Source: Gammaproteobacteria bacterium
GTDB taxonomy: Bacteria; Pseudomonadota; Gammaproteobacteria; UBA6429; Thiohalophilaceae
Direction: 5' to 3'
NCBI GenBank assembly: GCA_029882235.1
Contig: JAOULB010000018.1
Span: forward strand, 1-12,735
DNA: 12,735 nucleotides
In this document: positions 7,299-12,735 of the stretch, in pieces
How the letters are laid out: the number at the start of each line of letters is the position of its first letter
Position numbering within the stretch: the stretch's first letter is position 1
Position numbers and translations under genes: made by a program
The notes under the pieces: generated by a model
What the model was told of the DNA's origin: nothing
What the model saw: only the letters and a program-made list of their open reading frames with translations
Databases searched by the model: none

Positions 7299-8675
7299 AT
7301 GAGTTCTGGTAAAATTGTACAAATCATTGGCGCGGTAGTGGACGTTGAGTTTCCACGCGATGCGATGCCAAAAATCTACGATGCTCTGGCGGTGAATGAT
7401 GCCGGCCTGACACTCGAAGTTCAGCAACAACTGGGTGACGGTGTTGTAAGAGCGATTGCCATGGGTTCAACCGATGGACTGAAACGTGAAATGGTGACCA
7501 ACAATACAGGCGCCCCGATTCAGGTGCCTGTCGGTGAAAAGACCCTCGGCCGTATCATGGACGTATTAGGTAATCCGGTTGATGATGCCGGCCCTATTGG
7601 TGAAGAAACACGTTGGTCTATCCACCGTAAACCACCTGAATATGCAGAGCAGGCCGCATCGGTCGATATTCTCGAAACCGGGATTAAGGTAATCGACCTG
7701 ATTATGCCGATCGCCAAGGGCGGTAAGATTGGTCTGTTCGGGGGTGCCGGTGTAGGTAAAACGGTAACTCTGATGGAACTGATTCGTAACATCGCGGTAG
7801 AGCACAGTGGTTACTCTGTATTCGCGGGTGTGGGTGAACGTACTCGTGAAGGTAACGACTTCTATCATGAAATGACAGAAGGTGGCGTTATCGATAAGGT
7901 ATCGCTGGTTTACGGTCAGATGAATGAGCCTCCTGGCAACCGTCTGCGTGTTGCTTTAACTGGACTGACCATGGCGGAATACTTCCGTGATGAAGGCCGT
8001 GACGTACTGATGTTCATCGATAACATTTATCGTTATACATTGGCCGGTACCGAAGTATCAGCTCTGCTGGGTCGTATGCCTTCGGCGGTAGGTTATCAGC
8101 CCACGCTGGCCCAGGAAATGGGTGCTCTGCAAGAGCGTATTACCTCAACCAAAACCGGTTCGATTACCTCGTTCCAGGCCGTTTACGTTCCTGCGGATGA
8201 CTTGACCGATCCATCACCAGCCACCACCTTCGCTCACCTTGATGCAACCCTGGTACTTTCACGTCAGGTTGCGGAGCTGGGTATCTATCCTGCGGTAGAC
8301 CCACTCGATTCAACTTCACGTCAGCTGGATCCACACGTCATTGGTGAAGAACACTACAACGTCGCCCGTGCGGTACAGGGTAACCTGCAGAAGTATAAAG
8401 AGCTGAAAGACATCATCGCCATCCTTGGTATGGACGAGCTGTCTGAAGAAGACAAACTGGTCGTGGCCCGTGCCCGTAAAATCCAGAACTTCCTGTCGCA
8501 GCCTTTCTTCGTGGCGGAAGTCTTCACGGGTTCTGCCGGTAAATACGTGAGCCTGAAAGACTCTATTCGTGGCTTCAAGGGTATCGTCGAAGGTGAATAT
8601 GATGACCTGCCCGAACAGGCGTTTTACATGGTGGGTACCATCGAAGAAGCGGTCGAAAAGGCCAAAACTCTTTAA
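7299..8675 (+). CDS. atpD: ATP synthase F1 subunit beta (AtpD)
   Basis: Beta carries the catalytic sites for ATP synthesis from ADP and phosphate. Its 458 residues compare with 460 in E. coli, and most motifs sit one position earlier: P-loop GGAGVGKT at 148-155 (K154, T155), catalytic glutamate E180 in GERTREGND, and the DELSEED lever that pushes on gamma at 379-385. The gammaproteobacterial forms NIYRYTLAGTE and LAQEMGALQERITSTKTGSITS are present. AGAGGAA upstream is about 9-10 nt from the ATG. This is one of the best-conserved proteins in the window and a good phylogenetic marker. Confidence 0.99.
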   Translation: MSSGKIVQIIGAVVDVEFPRDAMPKIYDALAVNDAGLTLEVQQQLGDGVVRAIAMGSTDGLKREMVTNNTGAPIQVPVGEKTLGRIMDVLGNPVDDAGPIGEETRWSIHRKPPEYAEQAASVDILETGIKVIDLIMPIAKGGKIGLFGGAGVGKTVTLMELIRNIAVEHSGYSVFAGVGERTREGNDFYHEMTEGGVIDKVSLVYGQMNEPPGNRLRVALTGLTMAEYFRDEGRDVLMFIDNIYRYTLAGTEVSALLGRMPSAVGYQPTLAQEMGALQERITSTKTGSITSFQAVYVPADDLTDPSPATTFAHLDATLVLSRQVAELGIYPAVDPLDSTSRQLDPHVIGEEHYNVARAVQGNLQKYKELKDIIAILGMDELSEEDKLVVARARKIQNFLSQPFFVAEVFTGSAGKYVSLKDSIRGFKGIVEGEYDDLPEQAFYMVGTIEEAVEKAKTL

Positions 8676-8697
8676 GAGTTAAGAGGAGTATAGAACC

Positions 8698-9123
8698 ATG
8701 GCAATGACCATCCACGTCGATATCGTCAGTGCTGAAACAGAGATCTTCTCTGGAGTAGCGGAAAGCCTGTCGGCACCAGCAATAATGGGTGAGGTTGGGA
8801 TTTACCCACGCCACACCCAGATGCTGACACCGCTGAAGCCCGGCGAAGTGCGTATCGTCAAACAGGGTGGTGAAGAGGAGGCGATCTATGTCTCAGGTGG
8901 GGTGATGGAAGTTCAGCCTCATGTTGTCACCATTTTGTCTGATACTGCGGTTCGTGCGTCTGATCTGGACGAAGCCGCAGCCCTGGAAGCCAAACGCGAG
9001 GCCGAAGAGGCACTCAAAGATCGTGAAGGCGAGATGGAGCTGGCCGAGGCCCAGTCACAACTGGCTCAGGCCGTTGCACAATTACGTACGATTGAGGCAA
9101 TGCGGAAAAAATTACGCCGTTAA
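8698..9123 (+). CDS. atpC: ATP synthase F1 subunit epsilon (AtpC)
   Basis: Epsilon is part of the rotor foot, links gamma to the c-ring and can inhibit ATP hydrolysis through its C-terminal helices. The 141 residues begin MAMTIHVDIVSAE, like the E. coli MAMTYHLDVVSAE start, which supports ATG 8698 over the in-frame ATG at 8704. Residues 1 to about 85 form the beta-sandwich (GEVGIYPRHTQMLTPLKPG). From about residue 90 on is a two-helix domain rich in Ala, Glu and Lys, ending RTIEAMRKKLRR, so the inhibitory arm appears complete. GAGGAG (8683-8688) lies 9 nt before the start. It is the last gene of the operon, followed by a strong terminator. Confidence 0.97.
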   Translation: MAMTIHVDIVSAETEIFSGVAESLSAPAIMGEVGIYPRHTQMLTPLKPGEVRIVKQGGEEEAIYVSGGVMEVQPHVVTILSDTAVRASDLDEAAALEAKREAEEALKDREGEMELAEAQSQLAQAVAQLRTIEAMRKKLRR

Positions 9124-9146
9124 GTGCAGCCCAGCGGTTTAATGCA

Positions 9147-9152
9147 TATAAT
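9147..9152 (+). promoter_or_regulatory. Perfect TATAAT hexamer just before the atp terminator
   Basis: TATAAT occurs at 9147-9152, four bases before the terminator stem, in an AT-rich stretch. No good -35 hexamer lies 16-18 bp upstream (for example GTGCAG at 17 bp). If it is a promoter for the FKBP gene it would be activator-dependent or weak, and its transcript would begin at the 5' edge of the terminator hairpin. Confidence 0.3.
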
Positions 9153-9155
9153 TAG

Positions 9156-9183
9156 AAAAGGGCAGTTTTACTGCCCTTTTTTT
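9156..9183 (+). terminator. Rho-independent terminator of the atp operon
   Basis: AAAAGGGCAG (9156-9165) and CTGCCCTTTT (9171-9180) form a perfect 10-bp stem with the 5-nt loop TTTTA, and the T-tract continues to 9183. It lies 32 nt after the atpC stop, the expected place for the operon end. The A-rich 5' side of the stem could also let it act on transcripts from the opposite strand. Confidence 0.93.
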
Positions 9184-9210
9184 ATTTCTGACACAGAATG
9201 AGAGACTGAA

Positions 9211-9705
9211 ATGACAGAACTCCTGGTAGAAAAGTCTAAGGTAGTGACTTTTGTTTATACCATTTTCGATGAAAACGGTTCAGTACAGGAGCAGTCTGAC
9301 ATCCCCATGAGCTATATCCATGGTATTGATGGCAAAATGTTTGAAAAAGTCGAAGCCGAAATGGAAGGCAAGAAGATTGGCGATGTAATCGAGGTCACAC
9401 TTGAGCCTGCAGATGCCTTTGGCGAACGTGATCCCAGTCTGACCTATACAGATTCACTGGAGAATGTACCGCCTGAGTTCCAGCAACTCGGCGCTGAGGC
9501 CATGTTTGAAAATGATTTAGGTGAGCAGGTGGCGATGGTGGTGACAGAAATCAAAGATGGCCAGATCACGCTGGATGGTAATCATCCCTATGCGGGTCGG
9601 CAAATGACCTTCAAGATTACAATCCAGGATATTCGCGAAGCGACCACCGATGAAATGGGCAAGGGAGAAGTGGCGGATTCACAAGATCCTCCCGTTATAC
9701 ATTAA
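9211..9705 (+). CDS. FKBP-type peptidyl-prolyl cis-trans isomerase, SlyD-like
   Basis: This is a cytoplasmic folding helper of the SlyD type: an FKBP domain interrupted by an insert-in-flap chaperone domain. The 164 residues, without signal peptide, show the FKBP strands at 10-20, YIHGIDG at 35-41, EGKKIGD-x-IEV at 53-62 and ADAFGERD at 67-74. The insert-in-flap region covers about 75-118, and the flap-return motif DGNHPYAGRQMTF (122-134) is diagnostic of SlyD-like proteins. The metal-binding His/Cys tail of enterobacterial SlyD is missing. The active-site pattern is degenerate: residues 43-48 read MFEKVE where SlyD has LISGLE, and the conserved FKBP aspartate appears to be a glutamate (E27). 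Isomerase activity may therefore be reduced. The start has a weak GAGAG (9200-9204), 6 nt upstream. It lies 27 nt after the atp terminator, so its expression depends on read-through or a promoter overlapping the terminator region. Confidence 0.88.
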   Translation: MTELLVEKSKVVTFVYTIFDENGSVQEQSDIPMSYIHGIDGKMFEKVEAEMEGKKIGDVIEVTLEPADAFGERDPSLTYTDSLENVPPEFQQLGAEAMFENDLGEQVAMVVTEIKDGQITLDGNHPYAGRQMTFKITIQDIREATTDEMGKGEVADSQDPPVIH

Positions 9706-9725
9706 GCCTTAATTCACCGTATAAT
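9696..9725 (+). promoter_or_regulatory. Likely glmU promoter overlapping the end of the FKBP gene
   Basis: TATACA (9696-9701, 4 of 6 to TTGACA) and a perfect TATAAT (9720-9725) are separated by 18 bp. The -35 box overlaps the last codons of the FKBP gene. Transcription would begin near 9732 and leave a leader of about 50 nt before the glmU ATG. Confidence 0.5.
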
Positions 9726-9746
9726 TAATAAAATGACTTTACCAAT

Positions 9747-9770
9747 CTGCATCGTGCAGTAAATTTTTTA
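9747..9770 (+). terminator. Weak terminator-like hairpin in the FKBP-glmU gap
   Basis: CTGCA (9747-9751) and TGCAG (9755-9759) form a 5-bp stem with loop TCG, followed by TAAATTTTTTA. It resembles a weak intrinsic terminator for the FKBP transcript. It would also lie inside the leader of a transcript from the proposed glmU promoter, so it could act as an attenuator or be fortuitous. Confidence 0.25.
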
Positions 9771-9780
9771 CAGGTTGTTT

Positions 9781-11157
9781 ATGTCCCAATCGACACCATT
9801 AAACGTCATTATCCTGGCCGCGGGTCAGGGTACGCGTATGAAGTCAAAGTTACCCAAGGTTCTGCATCCTCTCGGTGGTAAGCCACTGCTTGCGCATGTG
9901 ATTGATGCGGCCAATCTACTCAAACCGGCAAAAATGGTTGTGGTCTATGGTCATGGTGGGCAACAGGTACTTGATACGATTAACGACTCAAGCATAGTCT
10001 GGGCTGAGCAAAAAGAACAACTGGGTACCGGGCATGCGGTGAATCAGGCTATGTCTGATATTGATGATAAGAGTATTGCCCTGATACTGTATGGCGACGT
10101 GCCGCTTATAAATAGTACAACCCTGTCGGACCTGATTAATCAGGCGGGTAATGACAGTCTGGGTTTACTTACCGTGCATCTTGAGGACCCAACCGGTTAT
10201 GGTCGCATCGCCCGCGACCAACATGGACAGGTTAAATACATCGTTGAACAAAAAGATGCCAATAGTGAAGAGTTGAAAATAAGCGAATCAAACACCGGTA
10301 TTCTTGCCGTTAATGGTGCAAAGCTAAGACACTGGCTTAGCCAGTTAAAGAATAATAATGCCCAGGGCGAATACTATCTAACCGATATTATTGCCATGGC
10401 GGTTGCCGATGGTGTTGAAGTGAAGACCGCGCACCCAGCCAGTGAAACCGAAGTGATGGGTATCAATAGCCGTTCACAACTGGCGATGATGGAACGTGCC
10501 TTTCAGCGCCAGAATGCCGAAGACCTGATGGCTAAAGGTGTGACTATAATCGATCCCGATCGTATTGAAGTGCGTGGCGATGTTGAAGTCGGTACAGACA
10601 TTACTATTGACGTGAATGTGGTGCTTGAAGGAAAAGTCAAAATAGCCGATAACGTCAGCATTGGTGCGAATTGCGTCATACGTGATAGCGTGATTGAAGC
10701 CGGTGTAGAAATTAAACCCATGTGTGTGATCGAAGAAGCAACGGTCGGTAAAGAAGCTATTGTTGGTCCTTACTCGCGTTTGCGTCCGGGCGCGAATCTT
10801 GCTGGTGGTAATCACATCGGTAATTTTGTTGAGATAAAAAATAGCAACATTGGCCAGGGTAGCAAGGTCAATCATCTGACCTATATTGGTGATACTGATA
10901 TGGGCAGTGGCGTGAATATTGGTGCGGGTACAATTACGGCCAACTATGATGGTGCAAATAAACATCGCACCACGATTGGAGATAATGTCTCAACAGGTTC
11001 AAACACTGTGCTGGTGGCACCGGTGAAAGCAGGCCAGGGTGCAACGATAGGTGCCGGTACCGTCTTACGCAAAGAAGCGCCCGCAGGTGAACTGACATTG
11101 TCGGTCGTAAAACAGAAAACCATCGAAGGCTGGAAGCGGCCAGCGAAGAAAAAATAA
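9781..11157 (+). CDS. glmU: Bifunctional GlmU: GlcN-1-P acetyltransferase / GlcNAc-1-P uridylyltransferase
   Basis: GlmU acetylates glucosamine-1-phosphate with acetyl-CoA and then uses UTP to make UDP-GlcNAc, the precursor of peptidoglycan and lipid A. From the ATG at 9781 the protein has 458 residues (E. coli 456). The pyrophosphorylase domain begins with the nucleotide-binding motif LAAGQGTRM...PK (residues 12-26) and carries the Mg2+ aspartate in LYGDVPL (D106). The QLGTGHA and NNNAQGEYY motifs follow. After residue about 250, the left-handed beta-helix has hexapeptide repeats, and the acetyltransferase histidine in VNHLTYIGD is H365 (E. coli H363). It ends EGWKRPAKKK, like the E. coli protein. 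A TTG at 9775 in the same frame would add two residues, but CAGG (9771-9774) is better placed for the ATG, 6 nt away. It forms a pathway pair with glmS downstream. Confidence 0.98.
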   Translation: MSQSTPLNVIILAAGQGTRMKSKLPKVLHPLGGKPLLAHVIDAANLLKPAKMVVVYGHGGQQVLDTINDSSIVWAEQKEQLGTGHAVNQAMSDIDDKSIALILYGDVPLINSTTLSDLINQAGNDSLGLLTVHLEDPTGYGRIARDQHGQVKYIVEQKDANSEELKISESNTGILAVNGAKLRHWLSQLKNNNAQGEYYLTDIIAMAVADGVEVKTAHPASETEVMGINSRSQLAMMERAFQRQNAEDLMAKGVTIIDPDRIEVRGDVEVGTDITIDVNVVLEGKVKIADNVSIGANCVIRDSVIEAGVEIKPMCVIEEATVGKEAIVGPYSRLRPGANLAGGNHIGNFVEIKNSNIGQGSKVNHLTYIGDTDMGSGVNIGAGTITANYDGANKHRTTIGDNVSTGSNTVLVAPVKAGQGATIGAGTVLRKEAPAGELTLSVVKQKTIEGWKRPAKKK

Positions 11158-11216
11158 GGGTGTTTGTTTATTTGCTCAGACGCGATTTGTTTATTACTGA
11201 TCTGAAAATAAGCGCC

Positions 11217-11252
11217 CCTTCTCCCTCAGGGAGAAGGCAGGGATGAGGGGAT
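11217..11252. repeat. Palindromic intergenic repeat, copy 1
   Basis: The element contains a perfect 21-nt palindrome (11217-11237) with arms CCTTCTCCCT and AGGGAGAAGG around a single C, followed by the tail CAGGGATGAGGGGAT. It matches the reverse complement of copy 2 at 29 of 36 positions. No T-run follows, so it is not a standard terminator for glmU. Its composition, hairpin and G-rich tail resemble the REP-like palindromic elements common between genes in gammaproteobacteria. Confidence 0.75.
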
Positions 11253-11281
11253 AAGATACAATATAGTTTATTATTATTTTG

Positions 11282-11317
11282 ATTCCCTCACCCCAACCCT
11301 CTCCCTAAGGGAGAGGG
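11282..11317. repeat. Palindromic intergenic repeat, copy 2 (inverted)
   Basis: The tail ATTCCCTCACCCCAA is followed by a perfect 21-nt palindrome (11297-11317) with arms CCCTCTCCCT and AGGGAGAGGG around an A. It is inverted relative to copy 1, separated by a 29-nt AT-rich spacer (11253-11281). In RNA or cruciform DNA the pair could form either two small hairpins or one long imperfect stem of about 36 bp. The CCCTCACCCCAACCCTCTCCC type of sequence is, to my knowledge, a frequent intergenic repeat in many gammaproteobacteria. Confidence 0.75.
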
Positions 11318-11336
11318 AGAAAATAACCCGATTATA

Positions 11337-11356
11337 GCTGGAAGAGTTTTGCCAGC
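11337..11356 (+). promoter_or_regulatory. Small hairpin in the glmS leader
   Basis: GCTGG (11337-11341) and CCAGC (11352-11356) can pair around a 10-nt loop, 14 nt upstream of the glmS Shine-Dalgarno AAGGAG (11371-11376). It does not cover the ribosome-binding site. In enterobacteria the glmS leader is controlled by the small RNA GlmZ opening an inhibitory stem. Whether this hairpin has any such role is not shown by the sequence. Confidence 0.2.
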
Positions 11357-11384
11357 GTTATGTATCCATAAAGGAGAAAATAAG

Positions 11385-12735
11385 ATGTGCGGTATTGTTG
11401 GTGCAGTCGCTCAACGTGATGTGGTACCCATCCTTATCGAAGGATTAAAACGCCTTGAATATCGTGGCTATGATTCAGCCGGCGTTGCGGTGGTTGATCA
11501 GGACGGTTGCATAGACCGTGTGCGCATGCCGGGTAAAGTTGTGGAACTTGAGAATGAGATTAGTAAAAATAATCTCACTGCCAACATTGGTGTTGCTCAT
11601 ACACGCTGGGCTACCCATGGTATACCTAACCAAACCAATGCCCATCCTCATGTCTGTCGTAAAACCGTTGCCGTTGTTCATAACGGTATTATTGAAAACC
11701 ATGAGCAGTTACGTGAGCAACAGCGAAATGAAGGTTATGAGTTTACCTCAGATACAGATACAGAAGTCATTGTTCACCAGGTCTATAAACATCATGTCGA
11801 TGGAAAAAAAGATCTGCTTGATGCGGTTAAAACAACCATAAAGGAACTGGAAGGGGCATATGCGCTGGGTGTGATCAGCAATAATGAACCGGGTCGGTTA
11901 GTTACCGCACGTCGTGGTAGTCCACTGGTTATAGGTGTTGGTATTGGAGAATATTTTATTGCCTCTGATGTGGCGGCACTCTTACCTGTAACACAGCGAT
12001 TTATTTTTCTGGAAGAAGGCGATGTTGCCGATCTGCAACGGGACAGTTTAGCTATCTATGATGCCAAAGGTAAAAAAGTCGAGCGGCCGATTAAAGAAAG
12101 TGAGCTGACTGCTGATGCGGTTGAACGTGGTGAATTTCGTCACTACATGCTCAAGGAAATTTACGAACAAAGCCGTGCCATTGCCGATACACTGGAAAGC
12201 CGAATTAGCGGCAAAAAAGTATTAATTGAATCCTTTGGTATTAATGCTGCCGAAATATTTAAAAATGTAAACAGTGTGCATATTATTGCCTGTGGCACCA
12301 GTTACCATGCTGGACTGGTTGCAAAGCACTGGTTTGAAACCCTGGCCGGTATTCCCTGTGAGGTCGAAGTCGCCAGTGAATTTCGTTATCGCAAACCTGT
12401 GGTACGAAAGAACTCCCTTATCGTAACGATTTCACAATCTGGTGAGACGGCCGATACACTGGCCGGCTTAAAAGAGGCCAAACGACTTGGTTTTGGTCAT
12501 TCACTAGTCGTGTGTAACGTGCCGGAAAGTTCACTGGTACGTGAATCAGAACTTGCATTGATGACAAGAGCTGGCCCCGAGATCGGCGTCGCCTCAACCA
12601 AGGCCTTTACTACACAACTGGTTGCCTTGTTGCTGTTGGTTATCGCACTCGGTCGCTATAACGAAATGGATGAAAAAACGGAAGCCAGACTGGTTGAGCA
12701 GTTGATAGCCTTGCCCGGCAAAGTCGATAAAGTCA
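11385..12735 (+). CDS. glmS: Glucosamine-6-phosphate synthase GlmS (isomerizing), N-terminal 450 residues
   Basis: GlmS converts fructose-6-phosphate and glutamine to glucosamine-6-phosphate, the first step toward UDP-GlcNAc. The frame is open from ATG 11385 to the window edge: 450 codons of a family of about 610, with the 3' end outside. The N-terminal glutamine amidotransferase domain starts MCGIVGAV, with nucleophile Cys2 exposed after Met removal. It contains RLEYRGYDSAG (23-33), HTRWATHG (72-79) and HNGIIEN with oxyanion residues N100 and G101. The first SIS sugar-isomerase domain begins after about residue 245, with ACGTSYHAG (C303, S306) and the phosphate-binding SQSGETADT (350-358), then EIGVASTKAFTTQL. 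AAGGAG (11371-11376) is 8 nt upstream. The leader has no glmS ribozyme that I can recognise, as expected outside Gram-positive bacteria. Confidence 0.98.
   Translation, partial: MCGIVGAVAQRDVVPILIEGLKRLEYRGYDSAGVAVVDQDGCIDRVRMPGKVVELENEISKNNLTANIGVAHTRWATHGIPNQTNAHPHVCRKTVAVVHNGIIENHEQLREQQRNEGYEFTSDTDTEVIVHQVYKHHVDGKKDLLDAVKTTIKELEGAYALGVISNNEPGRLVTARRGSPLVIGVGIGEYFIASDVAALLPVTQRFIFLEEGDVADLQRDSLAIYDAKGKKVERPIKESELTADAVERGEFRHYMLKEIYEQSRAIADTLESRISGKKVLIESFGINAAEIFKNVNSVHIIACGTSYHAGLVAKHWFETLAGIPCEVEVASEFRYRKPVVRKNSLIVTISQSGETADTLAGLKEAKRLGFGHSLVVCNVPESSLVRESELALMTRAGPEIGVASTKAFTTQLVALLLLVIALGRYNEMDEKTEARLVEQLIALPGKVDKV

Noticed and set aside
11217..11237. Palindrome as the intrinsic terminator of glmU
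   Set aside because: The hairpin is strong but no T-tract follows on either strand, and the existence of a second inverted copy is better explained by a repeat element.
11518..11841. Open frame of 107 codons in the region after glmU
   Set aside because: It is a shifted-frame shadow of glmS, whose true frame runs open from 11385 to the window edge with all amidotransferase motifs.
1..12735. Hidden mobile island, defence system or novel operon
   Set aside because: Genes run in the canonical order with short gaps and uniform style. No integrase, transposase, attachment repeats, CRISPR, tRNA or unfamiliar protein was found. Only the FKBP gene and the palindromic pair depart from the expected layout.

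Overview
The window is an ordinary, well-conserved stretch of a gammaproteobacterial chromosome, of the type usually found close to the replication origin. All genes are on the + strand in the order rsmG (3' end only), parA, parB, atpI, atpB, atpE, atpF, atpH, atpA, atpG, atpD, atpC, an FKBP/SlyD-type peptidyl-prolyl isomerase gene, glmU, glmS (5' part only). AtpA, AtpD, AtpF and GlmU resemble the Escherichia coli proteins very closely, often with identical motif numbering. That supports Gammaproteobacteria, but I cannot name a genus. Codon use and base composition look homogeneous. I see no transposase, integrase, CRISPR array, tRNA or rRNA.

Region 1 (1-1919) holds the end of the 16S rRNA methyltransferase gene rsmG and the chromosome-partitioning pair parA/parB, closely spaced and probably cotranscribed. 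Region 2 (about 1986-9183) is the complete nine-gene F1Fo ATP synthase operon. It starts with a good sigma-70-type promoter (TTGATA, 17 bp, TATACT) just upstream of atpI and ends with a textbook intrinsic terminator after atpC. All catalytic landmarks needed for a working proton-type ATP synthase are present.

Region 3 (9184-9780) carries a SlyD-like FKBP gene between atpC and glmU, where many gammaproteobacteria have atpC directly followed by glmU, and a likely glmU promoter that overlaps the end of the FKBP gene. Region 4 (9781-12735) is the amino-sugar module. GlmS makes glucosamine-6-phosphate and GlmU makes UDP-GlcNAc, feeding peptidoglycan and lipopolysaccharide synthesis. The 227-bp gap between glmU and glmS contains two related 36-bp palindromic elements facing each other, the most distinctive non-coding structure in the window.

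I did not find a previously undescribed system. The points worth a second look are the paired palindromic element, the degenerate FKBP domain and its placement, a perfect -10 hexamer abutting the atp terminator, the contrast between the translation starts of atpB and atpE, the uncertain start of atpI, and an enlarged loop in subunit a.
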